Of a DNA stretch of 64,000 bases, positions 53,231 through 62,490 are shown one piece after another. The DNA comes from Candidatus Thorarchaeota archaeon (GTDB taxonomy: Archaea; Asgardarchaeota; Thorarchaeia; Thorarchaeales; Thorarchaeaceae), in contig JAIZWL010000001.1 in the NCBI GenBank assembly GCA_021498125.1, positions 1,452,676 through 1,516,675 on the forward strand, written 5' to 3'. Every line of letters starts with the position of its first letter. The stretch's first letter is position 1. The notes beneath the pieces were generated by a model, which did no database searches, was not told the DNA's origin, and was given only the letters and a program-made list of their open reading frames with translations. The position numbers and the translations under genes are program-made.

Positions 53231-53656
53231 ATGGCCGGGTTAACAAAGGGAATGATCGTTGATGTTATGGCAGAGCGTACGATAAGGATCCCTGAGGAAT
53301 TTTATAAGAGCAGTGTGTCGACCGATGTTCAAGCGGCCATAGTGATCTATTTTGAGCGAACAGGCGAGATTCGATTCATTCCGATGAAACGATCGGGTGG
53401 TGCACGTGTACGTTTAGAAGTTGAGAAGGTCAACCCCGCACTGATGCAGACAATGACGCATCTGTTTAAAGAGCTTGACCTCACTGTTCTCTATACTACG
53501 GGATTCTGCTATGAACAGAACCGCTGTATCTATGAAGTATACTTTGCTACTGACAATATTGTTGAGAAGGAGCCGCATATCCGAAAGATCCTTGAGAGCA
53601 TACCTGGGCTCTACGAGAGCGAGTTCGAGATATTAGAAGTCGGAAAACAATGGTAG
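53231..53656 (+). CDS. Small hypothetical protein, ACT-like alpha-beta fold
   Basis: 141 residues, not recognised. Strand-helix alternation (DVQAAIVIYFERTGEIRFIPM, then NPALMQTMTHLFKELDLTVLYTTGFCYEQNRCIYEVYF and a closing EPHIRKILESIPGL helix) resembles ACT-type or ferredoxin-like domains. A preceding stretch (KGMIVDVMAERTIRIPEEFY) may be a strand pair. 53007-53230 holds its promoter and no other gene. Confidence 0.55.
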   Translation: MAGLTKGMIVDVMAERTIRIPEEFYKSSVSTDVQAAIVIYFERTGEIRFIPMKRSGGARVRLEVEKVNPALMQTMTHLFKELDLTVLYTTGFCYEQNRCIYEVYFATDNIVEKEPHIRKILESIPGLYESEFEILEVGKQW

Positions 53657-53676
53657 TGGGCTCTCCGATCTCATTA

Positions 53677-54240
53677 CTATTTGATTCTGAGAGCCACTGT
53701 ATCTTTTGTGCTGGTCGTAACTCTTTCTAGTTTGACCTTCAATAAAGATTCTAAATATCCTCTAACGAACGGTGCCGGATAGAATGGGCTGCCGACGACA
53801 ATAAGGTTCTCATGAAGACTGATTGCGCCCCACCCCTGATCCTGAAGAATTCGAAGGACGAGTTGGTAATTCTTAGGATCTTGTGGGTCTTTCTCATAGA
53901 ATAGTCTTACCACATCTGCTACTGGTGTCTGCGCTCCAGCAGTCACACCTAGTTCATACTGATCAGCAGGGGTGAGTTTTGAAAAATACAATGACGAGAG
54001 AGTCTCGCTCTCCAACACAACTCGACTCGAATCGATGTATATTCCGCGCTCGCTCCATTTGTATACAGTCAGGTCGATAAACCATCTGACCGCATCCTCG
54101 ATCAACTGGGCACGTGACCGTCCAATTCTGTCTTGTACAAGATCATCAATTCGTGAAACCAATGATTGGCTCATTGTGACGCTGATGATTCGTTTTTTGT
54201 CCTCATCTGTAGTATCTTGCTCAGACTGTTTTCGAGCCAT
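53677..54240 (-). CDS. RHH (CopG-like) transcription regulator with C-terminal domain
   Basis: 187 residues. Residues 15-55 form a ribbon-helix-helix unit: the strand RIISVTMS, the first helix SLVSRIDDLVQDRIG and the second helix SRAQLIEDAVRWFIDLTVYKW. The C-terminal 110 residues (ELGVTAGAQTPVADVVRLFYE, NYQLVLRILQDQGWG) are a separate domain that may sense a ligand or pair with another protein. Dimers of such proteins bind operator DNA. It converges on the previous gene with a 20-nt gap. Confidence 0.75.
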   Translation of the reverse strand: MARKQSEQDTTDEDKKRIISVTMSQSLVSRIDDLVQDRIGRSRAQLIEDAVRWFIDLTVYKWSERGIYIDSSRVVLESETLSSLYFSKLTPADQYELGVTAGAQTPVADVVRLFYEKDPQDPKNYQLVLRILQDQGWGAISLHENLIVVGSPFYPAPFVRGYLESLLKVKLERVTTSTKDTVALRIK

Positions 54241-54587
54241 TTGCAGGTTCTCCTCCTGAATGGTGCACTTCCTCTTTCTGCAGTGTTGGTTAATATTCGT
54301 TATTTACCACTACTGAGAATGAACAGGTATCATGTGTTCCTACTATTTCAATCTTCGGAATTCCCTTCCGCCAAGTGTTAATTATAATATTTTACCCCTT
54401 TGATTCTTCAACTGTGTCATTGTTTCACATCCAGTGCTCTTAGTAAGGTGTGCTTTCGTGGGTCCAATATTGTATTAGGGACTGATTCGATAGGCTAGCA
54501 AAGAAACATTCTAAAGTGAATTCTCAGCCACTTAATCAACTGAACAACTGAGGTCTTGATTTGGGCTATTGTGAACTTTGGCTCGAG
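54241..54587. other. Gene-free interval before a small ORF
   Basis: About 350 bases without a plausible gene. It contains the RHH gene's upstream region (a TATA-like stretch around 54378-54388) and AT-rich filler. No repeats were seen. Confidence 0.5.
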
Positions 54588-54839
54588 ATGCGAACACATG
54601 ATCGTGCCTTTAGAGTCGCATTGCTTGTTCCTCTCGGGTTCAATATTCCAGATGATTTTCAGCGTCTTAAGATGCAAGATGAAATACCCGAACGTGAGTT
54701 TTACGTCAGTCAATGGTTCTCAGGCATTTTTGCAGCCAAGACTGCGATGGAAGATGCTGCTATGTTCTATAAAGAGAGTGATATTCAGTTCTTGTTTTTT
54801 AGAGAGATCCGACCTGTGACTCTCACTGTGCCTACCTGA
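54588..54839 (+). CDS. Small hypothetical protein
   Basis: 83 residues from ATG 54588; the frame opens at TTG 54561. The sequence has a helical centre (REFYVSQWFSGIFAAKTAMEDAAMFYKE) and strands at both ends (VALLVPLG, FLFFREIRPVTLT). No family is recognised and there is no membrane helix. Two overlapping frames exist, but this one is free of stops and followed by a clear terminator, so it is the likeliest. Confidence 0.4.
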   Translation: MRTHDRAFRVALLVPLGFNIPDDFQRLKMQDEIPEREFYVSQWFSGIFAAKTAMEDAAMFYKESDIQFLFFREIRPVTLTVPT

Positions 54840-54860
54840 TCTATAGAAAAAGAAAGAGTT

Positions 54861-54876
54861 GAGGGGCAAGCCCCTC
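54861..54876. terminator. Bidirectional hairpin terminator
   Basis: GAGGGGC and GCCCCTC form a perfect 7-bp stem with a 2-nt loop. T-rich bases follow on the plus strand (TAATTTATTTAC) and A/G-rich bases precede it (complement T/C-rich), so it can serve the convergent genes at 54588 and 54897. Confidence 0.6.
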
Positions 54877-54896
54877 TAATTTATTTACTTAGAAAT

Positions 54897-55550
54897 TCAC
54901 GGTGCTGGCCATGGGATGACAAGACCCAGCATAGTTGGCGCAAAGATGACTACTATTCCCACGCCAATTGCAGCAAGTCCGATGATGATGCTGATCGGAG
55001 TCCATGAGAAGATCTTCCCAATGAACTGAATTATTTTTATCAGTAGACCTCCGACGTTGTAGACCACTGCGAAAATGATGAAGCCAATGACCGCCATCCA
55101 CTTCAGTGAAATGATCTGAGTGATGTATGGGCCAATGTACGGGTATGCTGCGTACGGTGCCAGCAGGCCGTAGATTGTGAAAGTTGCAAAGATGGCAACA
55201 GCCAGTGCAAACACAGCCGCGATAGGCATCTTTGATAGTAATCGCATCACCAACGAGAATCCAACGACAACAAGAACTCCAGCCACAATGACTCCATTGG
55301 GATTTGTCACGTACACGACGTATCCTACAAGGATATCCAGTGCGCCCACAAAGAATCCCAGAAAGGAACCGATTTTTACGAGAATGTCAAAGATGGTTCC
55401 CAGCAAGGGAATTGGATCTGTGATGTTCTCGAAAAGCCAGATTGCGGCAAGGATACCCGATCCGATAAGCACCCATCCAACGACCACCGGGTCTTGGAAG
55501 AAGGCCATGATTTCGTCAAGACTAAGGTCAAACACTCCTAGTTGTAGCAT
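54897..55550 (-). CDS. Multi-pass membrane protein (DUF373-like repeats not excluded)
   Basis: 217 residues, almost entirely hydrophobic, with about six helices (WVLIGSGILAAIWLF, IVAGVLVVVGFSLVM, IAAVFALAVAIFATFTIYG, WMAVIGFIIFAVVYNVGGLL, and a final GLAAIGVGIVVIFA). There is no signature motif. It lies 68 nt downstream of the TadC-like gene on the same strand and may be part of its transcript. DUF373-family membrane proteins are one possibility, but I cannot confirm it. Confidence 0.6.
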   Translation of the reverse strand: MLQLGVFDLSLDEIMAFFQDPVVVGWVLIGSGILAAIWLFENITDPIPLLGTIFDILVKIGSFLGFFVGALDILVGYVVYVTNPNGVIVAGVLVVVGFSLVMRLLSKMPIAAVFALAVAIFATFTIYGLLAPYAAYPYIGPYITQIISLKWMAVIGFIIFAVVYNVGGLLIKIIQFIGKIFSWTPISIIIGLAAIGVGIVVIFAPTMLGLVIPWPAP

Positions 55551-55618
55551 TATTCACACCTCGGAGCAACAATGAGAGTCATAGTCACTCGTACTAAAAA
55601 ACCTATGTTCGCTGTGGC

Positions 55619-57142
55619 CTATGAGAGAAGTCCCATCATCGAACCTGCAAATACAAACGACAACCAGTATAAGGTGCCACTGATGAGACCCATTAGTCGC
55701 GGTCTGGAGCCATTTATCATCAATGTGCTCTGATAGCCTGTTGATATAGTCAAAGCCAGTAACGTAATTAGTAGAGGCGCGAGATCCCACATCGATATGG
55801 TTCCAAAGGTCGTGCCTCCTCCTTTGAAGAGTGAGGCCACAAAGAGGAACGGTGCAAGGGCAGATAATAGTCCCAGTACGATCGCACTTGTGAGACCAAG
55901 CAGGTACACCTTCAGCCGTTGTGCAGCAATGATCGACTCTCTCTCCTTTGCAACCGCTGTCCTCTTGATCAACCGTGTGACGATCCTACCTAACCGGATT
56001 CCGGCGTCTGTGGCCGAGGCCTCACACATTCGCCCCATGAGGCGGAACAGATACGCTACACGTTGGCCCAGTGCGAGTGAGGCTGCCTCCTCGATCGCCT
56101 CTTGAAGTGACATCTGTTGCTCATATATCAACTCAAGAAACCTGTCTACGATCGGTCTCACTTCTGGCGAGGCATCATCTCTACTCTGCGCCAATGCAAC
56201 CTCTAATGTATCGCCTGTTCTTAGCCGCTCACTCACAAGCATCAGAAGGTTGAGGAACTCATCATACTCTCGAAGGATCTCTTTTTGCGTGGGTCTAGTG
56301 ATCCCTTCATTCTGTGGTCTATCAAAGTACGCTGCAAAGGCGCGAGAGAATCTTGTTCGCAAGATGGCGTTCAGCCCGACAAGTATTGGGATCAACAGCA
56401 TGACAAGAGGATTTGTGGCAAACCCCGCAAGTGATGCTGCAAGGGTGAACATGATCGGCGTGTAGGTTACCAGCGCAGCAACGATGAGTAACCTGCTCTC
56501 GAGTTCGAGATTCTTGGAACGCAGTACCATATCTGCCTCATACGATTCTCCCGACAAGGCCTCTAAGAGATCTGTCTTTTGTTCCATTGCTGAGAGGACT
56601 GCGGTGATGTATCTTCGAAGGTCATCAGAGGGTTGGTTTCGCGCAAACTCTGAGAGCAGGGTCTCGGGAGATATGCCCTCCATGATCTTTGCTATCATCT
56701 CTTTGAATGCCTGTGAGAGATACGGGTGATCGGATTCCGCGACCATCTCAATGGCGTCGAAGATGGTGCCTCCCGACTGAAAGATGAGCAAGAACTGTTC
56801 GAAGATGATATCCGCTTCTTCAGAGAGACTCAACTTGTATGAATTCATACGATTTACCGGGTATGTGGAAAAGGCAAAATAGACGAACAATGCATTGATG
56901 ACGGCAAGTGGCACGACCGCCAATAATGAGAGTCCCAAGAACTGCCCAACACCAAAGACTGTGATCAATGTGAGAATTGAGTAGAGGTAGCTTCCCGCAA
57001 CTACCTCTTGCGGAGTGATTCGAATGAGCGGTGCCAGAAACCTTGTGGCACGTTCCAGATCATGACTATGCTGGTGTCTTCCTGCACGAGAAAAGATGGG
57101 CATCTTTCCTGCTACATGGCACGCTCGTTCGTATAGTGTCAT
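55619..57142 (-). CDS. TadC/FlaJ-like (T2SSF) platform protein
   Basis: 507 residues. Two T2SSF-type domains, each a cytosolic helical bundle (FEQFLLIFQSGGTIFDAIEMV and LLMLVSERLRTGDTLEVALAQ) flanked by membrane helices, match the inner-membrane platform of archaeal type IV pili and archaella. The partner ATPase and pilins are not visible in the window, so it may be an orphan or belong to a locus beyond it. The N-terminal start at MTLYERAC has no strong SD. Confidence 0.8.
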   Translation of the reverse strand: MTLYERACHVAGKMPIFSRAGRHQHSHDLERATRFLAPLIRITPQEVVAGSYLYSILTLITVFGVGQFLGLSLLAVVPLAVINALFVYFAFSTYPVNRMNSYKLSLSEEADIIFEQFLLIFQSGGTIFDAIEMVAESDHPYLSQAFKEMIAKIMEGISPETLLSEFARNQPSDDLRRYITAVLSAMEQKTDLLEALSGESYEADMVLRSKNLELESRLLIVAALVTYTPIMFTLAASLAGFATNPLVMLLIPILVGLNAILRTRFSRAFAAYFDRPQNEGITRPTQKEILREYDEFLNLLMLVSERLRTGDTLEVALAQSRDDASPEVRPIVDRFLELIYEQQMSLQEAIEEAASLALGQRVAYLFRLMGRMCEASATDAGIRLGRIVTRLIKRTAVAKERESIIAAQRLKVYLLGLTSAIVLGLLSALAPFLFVASLFKGGGTTFGTISMWDLAPLLITLLALTISTGYQSTLMINGSRPRLMGLISGTLYWLSFVFAGSMMGLLS

Positions 57143-57265
57143 CTACATCCTCTGACCATCTTGTCTTCGCGTGGATACTTAAAATACACGACATTCTGAA
57201 TTTGCAACGAGGCTTTGAATTGTGCGCCTCCTTTCATCAGGTGTTACTTGATCGACTCGGATTGT

Positions 57266-57712
57266 CTACTCTACAGGACTTGTCGGTTCAAGCCTTAGCT
57301 TGAGTCCTTTCCTAAATCCAAGAATCGTGACTCCTGCATAAAATATTCCAAACAAATAATGTCCTATGGCCATGTTAACAAGAGTCTTTGGCGTCACCAG
57401 ATCGATAACGGAGTTCCAGAATATTATTAATAGAATTATGCCTGCAAGACCTATAATGACCAGCCCTGTGCCCAGCTCCGATCTCGGTTCACGAATACTT
57501 CCTTCCTCATTGTACCTCTCAGTATAGTATCCCAGAACAATCATGTTGATCGTTGGCATTTCTATGACAGTAAGGAAAATAAATATAACATTGACAAGTA
57601 GTGTCTGGTCACTAGGAGCGCTCTGGAGTCCAATTATTACTAATTGAATAAATACGATAATAAATAGTAAAATCACGCCCGCCCGAAAAAATAATTTTGC
57701 TGAGATATTCAT
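57266..57712 (-). CDS. Small four-helix membrane protein
   Basis: 148 residues with helices at about 10-28, 39-61, 84-104 and 113-131 and a basic, Pro-containing tail (KLRLEPTSPVE). No recognised family; it is probably structural in the membrane. It faces the TadC-like gene region by 124 nt. The interval 57713-57900 shows no gene. Confidence 0.55.
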   Translation of the reverse strand: MNISAKLFFRAGVILLFIIVFIQLVIIGLQSAPSDQTLLVNVIFIFLTVIEMPTINMIVLGYYTERYNEEGSIREPRSELGTGLVIIGLAGIILLIIFWNSVIDLVTPKTLVNMAIGHYLFGIFYAGVTILGFRKGLKLRLEPTSPVE

Positions 57713-57900
57713 TGATTACTACTCCGTTCTTCATACTACTATTGGTTCTTGTATGCAATTTTTGTTCACAATGTGCAAGAGAATTTTCAGATCTTATTCA
57801 TGGAAACGATACCCGTCTCAGATATACATGTTCGGGAGATATTATCGCGCGCTAATTAATAGAATTTTATATGTGCTATTTGCCTGGTTCTCTAATGTTC

Positions 57901-59160
57901 TCAGAAAAAGTCATCTAGCCGGGTCTGTGTCCTGTATTGTACTATGGTATCTGATGCTTCCAAGTAGCGATCAATTGTGTTGATGAGAGTGGCACCAGCC
58001 ATCTCAAGGGCCTCCTCAAGAGTCGTGACCTTTGTTGGTTCCCGTGAGAATGCACGTTTGGCAATCTCTCTAAAGCGCCAGACACCGAGTGGTACCCATT
58101 CTCGCGGATTTACTTCGAGAAAGACCAGCGCCCCGGCCTGTCGTCGGATATCATCCAGATACTTGAGAACAGGAAGGCGAACCGCATAGTATGCTCCGAC
58201 TACATTTGAGGCATAGGTCGATCTGCCCTTTGCATACTCGTGATCCGAGATGACCGAAGGTCGTGGCCCGCTCAACCAGCATTCCAAGACTTCGAATTGC
58301 CATGCGCCTGGCATCATCAGGATAGTGACGGTATTTCCAAGTGCGTGGTCGGAGAAGACGAGAAAATCGTTGATTGATCTGTGGCGAAGTACCTGTCTAT
58401 GCAACCTCTTGGACACAATATCATCAACTGCTGTGATGCTCCATTCTGTCGGGACCAGACGGCGTCTCTTTCCTGTTCCAAGGAGACCTATTGAGAAGAG
58501 TCGTGTCAGATGTTCCTGAGAGATCCCCTCGTCAAATAGAGTGGTCACTGCACTTACTGCCTTCAGGTCCGTGTCAGAAGTCACCTTGTCAACAGGTTTA
58601 GGGACCTTTGGATTATCCTCAAGGGTGAACGACTTGAGCGGTGCTGAAGGCCCCACTGGCAGAGTTCGTTCCGAGAACACACTGGTGAACTCGGGTCGCT
58701 TGAGAAGGAGTGCCTCGGAATCAGTAGGCGCTTCAGATAATGCCATTGTCTGGGTCTCAGCAAGAACACGTGGCGGATCGACCGCTGCGTCAACAGGGAG
58801 AAGTTGTTTAGTCCGAACCAGACGGAATCGGAGTGCCAAGATCTCATCCATTGAGAAGTCGAGCCAGAGATTCGGTTGTTCCATGAGTGCTGCTCGTTCT
58901 CCGCGGATCGGTGGGACCAGCGGACCAGCCAGCACCTTTGGATATCCAAAACTCCCCACAAAGACTGATGGTGGGGACGATCCCTCAAGGCTCATCCCAC
59001 TGACTGCGCTGTCGATCTTGCTCAACGAGAGTGCACGCATGACCAGTGGGCAGGGACGAATCCCACACAGGGCCCTATGGCCCATGCACTTACTGCATAC
59101 TCTCTCGTCAAATGACGGCTGAGACTTTTGATGATCGGCAAGTCGCATCTGTGGCATCAA
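57901..59160 (-). CDS. nreA: NreA-like archaeal DNA repair protein with PCNA-binding tail
   Basis: 419 residues. An N-terminal zinc motif, CSKCMGHRALCGIRPCP, and the following SPPSVFVGSFGYPKVLAGPL are the Nre family signature. The last residues TQTRLDDFF form a PIP box (QxxLxxFF) for the sliding clamp PCNA. Nre proteins protect archaea against DNA cross-link damage. It stands at the end of a divergent promoter region shared with the HTH/Zn-ribbon gene. Confidence 0.9.
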   Translation of the reverse strand: MMPQMRLADHQKSQPSFDERVCSKCMGHRALCGIRPCPLVMRALSLSKIDSAVSGMSLEGSSPPSVFVGSFGYPKVLAGPLVPPIRGERAALMEQPNLWLDFSMDEILALRFRLVRTKQLLPVDAAVDPPRVLAETQTMALSEAPTDSEALLLKRPEFTSVFSERTLPVGPSAPLKSFTLEDNPKVPKPVDKVTSDTDLKAVSAVTTLFDEGISQEHLTRLFSIGLLGTGKRRRLVPTEWSITAVDDIVSKRLHRQVLRHRSINDFLVFSDHALGNTVTILMMPGAWQFEVLECWLSGPRPSVISDHEYAKGRSTYASNVVGAYYAVRLPVLKYLDDIRRQAGALVFLEVNPREWVPLGVWRFREIAKRAFSREPTKVTTLEEALEMAGATLINTIDRYLEASDTIVQYRTQTRLDDFF

Positions 59161-59280
59161 GGCACACTCTTTTCTGGTATGTTGCTAATCCATATTCTTT
59201 GTCTCATATATCTACTTGAACGTATATAGGCATCATGGAGGGAGCACCGAAACTTGAGAGGTTTGAAAGCATTCCAATTC

Positions 59281-59361
59281 AGCACGTGCGGACTCAACTT
59301 GGGACTCCAGTAAAAACAGTTAGCACGTGCGGAATATTTGGTACGTGCTGAAAGTATATCT
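59281..59361 (+). promoter_or_regulatory. Three-copy operator and TATA box before the HTH/Zn-ribbon gene
   Basis: AGCACGTGCGGA occurs at 59281-59292 and 59322-59333, and an inverted version (TACGTGCTGA) at 59342-59351. All three lie in the 120 bases between nreA and the regulator gene, the last one directly before the TATA-like AGTATATC (59353-59360). TSS would be about 59383, so the regulator mRNA is nearly leaderless. The divergent nreA promoter (TATATAC about 59221-59227 on the minus strand) lies farther away. Confidence 0.6.
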
Positions 59362-59384
59362 GTGCAGATGTTATCAAGACACCG

Positions 59385-59690
59385 ATGCAAACTCGTAGAG
59401 AACGAATCGCCCAGCTATTAGAAGAATCGGATCACCCGCTCACAGCACAGGATATTGCAGAAGTTCTTGGTCTTGAGAACCGTAACGTTGTCTTCGAAGA
59501 CATTGAACATATTGCAAAATCTGCAAAACGCGAGGGGAAGCGAGTGCTGATCCGTCCCGCCTCTTGTGGGAAGTGTGGTTACGTATTCACTCCCAAGTCT
59601 GCAAAACGTCCATCACGTTGTCCCAAGTGCAAGTCCGAGTGGATCCTCTTGCCCGGTTATTTGATCCGTCCCGCAGGAAAACGGCAGTAG
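59385..59690 (+). CDS. HTH plus zinc-ribbon transcription regulator (COG3357-like)
   Basis: 101 residues. A winged-helix unit (RRERIAQLLEESDHPLTAQDIAEVLGL then VFEDIEHIAKSAKREG) is followed by a zinc ribbon with CGKCGYVF and CPKCKS. This is the plan of COG3357, a small archaeal regulator class. Its own promoter carries a three-copy element that may be its binding site (autoregulation, inferred). It is divergent to nreA, so a DNA-damage connection is possible. Confidence 0.85.
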   Translation: MQTRRERIAQLLEESDHPLTAQDIAEVLGLENRNVVFEDIEHIAKSAKREGKRVLIRPASCGKCGYVFTPKSAKRPSRCPKCKSEWILLPGYLIRPAGKRQ

Positions 59691-59700
59691 GTCGTTTGTT

Positions 59701-60015
59701 TCAGTCTTTATCCTTTAGGTCAACGACTCTCTTTACGCCTGCACCTGCATGTTTCACATCAGACACCCGTGAGACCACAAAATCCGAGAGTCCATACTCT
59801 GCCTCTTCAACGAAACCATGAACGATGACAGGCATGCCCACACGAGGCAGGAACCTGCACCGATCCATGACCTTTGCTGAGAGCTTGACACTGTACGTCT
59901 GACCTGTCTCCTCATCCTGGACAACAATTGTTGTTGTTCCATACCATCTATGCGTCCCAACACGTGTAGTGGTGCTTCTCCCAACTTCTCTAATGATCCC
60001 TTTTACAACAGTCAT
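59701..60015 (-). CDS. OB-fold-like small protein coupled to the PHP gene
   Basis: 104 residues, all beta (GIIREVGRSTTTRVGTHRWYG, TTIVVQDEETGQTYSVKL, VGMPVIVHGFVEEAEYGL). The strand pattern resembles an OB fold for nucleic acid or nucleotide binding. Its ATG overlaps the stop of the PHP gene, so the two products are likely used together. No family is claimed. Confidence 0.65.
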   Translation of the reverse strand: MTVVKGIIREVGRSTTTRVGTHRWYGTTTIVVQDEETGQTYSVKLSAKVMDRCRFLPRVGMPVIVHGFVEEAEYGLSDFVVSRVSDVKHAGAGVKRVVDLKDKD

Positions 60016-61286
60016 GTTTTTTCACTCCATGGAGCGACCACTTGGCCATACCGGCCTCCACCGCCCGGAATGTATCCGACCTCTCCTGAGCGGTAACTGA
60101 GAATGACTTCACTTATTCTCTTGTTAACATTTGCAATTGGTCGTTCATCAGCCTCTGTCAAGATGTAGGTCTCGGTGCCAACACTTGAGATAAGCTGGTC
60201 GTACAAGCTTCTGACACGTTTAGATGTTGTCGATTTCACACCTAATGAGACTCGGATCAGTTCAGTAAGTGGTGGCATGTGAAGATATGGTGGTCGGTGT
60301 GGTGGTGACTTGCTCTTCACCTCTCCGATCATCTTTGCTCTATCGCGTACACCGAGTCGCAATCTCTTTCCACAGGCTGGGCACTTGATCCTTCTCTCGT
60401 GGATATCGCTGAGCAACTCTGCCTGTTCCTCAGGAGACCCCACACGGAAGTACACATTCATCTCATCGAAACTTGGTGGACCATCTCCCTCTTCGAGAAT
60501 CAGAGTGCGGCGGCAAGAGCTACAGAATGAGAGATAGTATTTGCCAAGGCGTGGATCCAATCCAACATTGAGCGTCGCGCCTCGTCCCCCCTCCCGTTTG
60601 AGGGCCTTTGCTATCTCATCATATGTTGGCTGTTCGACCTCAAGTCTGACAAATTCTCGTCCAAGCTTATTTGGTGTCGGCGAATGCGCGTCGCTTGATG
60701 TGATGAATGTACGGTTTCGAAGTTCTGGAATATGATCCGCGATCTCCGTGTCTGCTGAGAGTCCCAGCTCGATGAAATGGATATGCTGCACCTCTTGACC
60801 ATAGCAGGCTGCGAGTGAGTCGTATTTTCCTTCGCGGAATATTGAACGATATGGTGTGAACGCATGGGCCGGGCCGATGAGACCTCCCGCGTCCCTGACC
60901 AGACCTGCAAGCATCCCCCCATTTACATTTGCACGGGGCCGACCGCCCCACTCATGATCCAGATTTGGGGAATGAGGTCTCAGAAATTCTCTCAGTTGTT
61001 CCACAGCCTCAAAATCAGGCAATAGCACGACATGGTGGATCGCATCCTCATCTTCTATCTCTACGGTGATGATGAAGTAGACATCCTCATACTTGAGACC
61101 TTCATCTGTGGGTTCAAGGGTGGTCCGAAGATGATTCAGCCAATCCGGTTGTGTTGCATCTCCAGTTCCCACCAGCATGACCCCCTTCCGTCTTGCCCCT
61201 GCTGCGATATTTGGAATTGTCATGTCCTTGCTGACACCGATCGAGTGAGGTGAATGAATATGAAAGTCAGCATCAATCTGTAGCAT
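60012..61286 (-). CDS. PHP-domain phosphoesterase with zinc ribbon (TIGR00375-like)
   Basis: 424 residues. PHP metal motifs: DADFHIHSPHS near the N-terminus, later AHAFTPYRS and SSDAHSPTP. After the PHP barrel a zinc-ribbon segment (CSSCRRTLIL, CPACGKRLRL) appears, as in TIGR00375 proteins. A C-terminal RSLYDQLISSVGTETYILTEA segment follows. It probably hydrolyses phosphoester bonds in DNA or nucleotides, with the OB-like partner supplying binding. A 7-bp inverted repeat (TCACTAT/ATAGTGA, 61322-61340) lies just upstream of its TATA-like region. Confidence 0.85.
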   Translation of the reverse strand: MLQIDADFHIHSPHSIGVSKDMTIPNIAAGARRKGVMLVGTGDATQPDWLNHLRTTLEPTDEGLKYEDVYFIITVEIEDEDAIHHVVLLPDFEAVEQLREFLRPHSPNLDHEWGGRPRANVNGGMLAGLVRDAGGLIGPAHAFTPYRSIFREGKYDSLAACYGQEVQHIHFIELGLSADTEIADHIPELRNRTFITSSDAHSPTPNKLGREFVRLEVEQPTYDEIAKALKREGGRGATLNVGLDPRLGKYYLSFCSSCRRTLILEEGDGPPSFDEMNVYFRVGSPEEQAELLSDIHERRIKCPACGKRLRLGVRDRAKMIGEVKSKSPPHRPPYLHMPPLTELIRVSLGVKSTTSKRVRSLYDQLISSVGTETYILTEADERPIANVNKRISEVILSYRSGEVGYIPGGGGRYGQVVAPWSEKT

Positions 61287-61394
61287 TATATGTTCCTCGT
61301 GTTAAATCTGCACGAACCTTCTCACTATCTGAAATAGTGATCATGCTAATCGTGCGAGATTCCTCTTTAGACATTTTGACCCGGTCGGGTCGCA

Positions 61395-62384
61395 TCAGAT
61401 ATTAATAATTACTTTTATGGCATTTGGTTTTGTTGCATACTCGAAAGCGGCAATCCCCTCGTCAATAACAAATTGTTTCGTCACAAGTCGCTTGACTTCG
61501 ATGCGTCCCTTTGCAAGCATGTCCAGTGCAGTGTTGAAGGGGCCACCAAGGCTCCCTACAATTTTGAGACCTCGGTTTACGATCATCGCTGGTGAGATTC
61601 CTCCATTGACTCCGACCAAGCTCTTCAGGGCTACAGTACCTCCTTCTCTCACGATATCCAAGGCTGTGTCCAACCCCTCTTTTGATCCTGTGACATCTAC
61701 AACCAGTCTTGGGCCTGCGCCTTCTGTGTTGTCTAGGATCTTTCGTTTCCAGTCTGCTTGGGTGTTATCAATCACGTGACGTAATCCGAGCTGTCTTGCC
61801 AGTCCAAGCTTCCAGTGATTCTTACCAATAAGATAGACCTCGGCTCCGGCCGCATCATATACCTGTGCAGTGAGAAGCCCTAACCGTCCCGAGCCAATTA
61901 TTGCAACAACCTCGTCTTTTGTAGCAGGTGCGGCCTGTACTGTGGCAATCGCTGATGCTAAGGGTTCTGTGAATGTCCCTTCAATTGCATCAACACCTTC
62001 TGGCAGGACATGGATCATATCTGTGGATACGCTGATATATTCGGCCAGGCCACCGTCCGTTGTCATTCCTAATATTTCTCTATTGACACAGTGTTGACGC
62101 ATTCCATGTCGGCAGTAGTAGCAGCGTTCACAAAAACGAAAGATCTCTGTGGTCACCGGGGTCCCTGGTTTGAGGGAGGGGTCTGTGCTCTCATGTACAA
62201 ACCCTGAGATCTCATGGCCCAAGATGAGTGGGAGATCGGCATTCATTTCACCCTGCCAGATTGCTAGATCCGATTTACATAGCCCTACAGCACGGATCTC
62301 AATTCGGGTCTCGCCCGGCATGAGTGATGGCATTGGTGTGTCCCCAAGTTGGAGTCCATCCCGTGTGAGAATTAGCGACTTCAT
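61395..62384 (-). CDS. Zinc-dependent medium-chain alcohol dehydrogenase
   Basis: 329 residues. Catalytic zinc region GLCKSDLAIW and GHEISGFVHE; structural zinc cysteines CERCYYCRHGMRQHC; NAD(P) Rossmann motif IGSGRLGLLTAQVY. It has the features of sorbitol/threonine-type dehydrogenases. The substrate is unknown. It stands apart from the PHP gene by 108 nt that contain a GACCCGGTCGGGTC palindrome (61378-61391) of unknown role. Confidence 0.88.
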   Translation of the reverse strand: MKSLILTRDGLQLGDTPMPSLMPGETRIEIRAVGLCKSDLAIWQGEMNADLPLILGHEISGFVHESTDPSLKPGTPVTTEIFRFCERCYYCRHGMRQHCVNREILGMTTDGGLAEYISVSTDMIHVLPEGVDAIEGTFTEPLASAIATVQAAPATKDEVVAIIGSGRLGLLTAQVYDAAGAEVYLIGKNHWKLGLARQLGLRHVIDNTQADWKRKILDNTEGAGPRLVVDVTGSKEGLDTALDIVREGGTVALKSLVGVNGGISPAMIVNRGLKIVGSLGGPFNTALDMLAKGRIEVKRLVTKQFVIDEGIAAFEYATKPNAIKVIINI

Positions 62385-62490
62385 TGCTACCGCTATCTAA
62401 ATCTGTCTTCATATGCTATAATCCCTTCGCTCGACTTTAGCGAGCCCTCGTTCCTCTCGCCTGAATCGTTATTTGCTGTTTCGCCTTTAC

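Noticed and set aside
61378-61391. GACCCGGTCGGGTC palindrome as terminator of the dehydrogenase gene
   Set aside because: Short stem and no T-run on the relevant strand.
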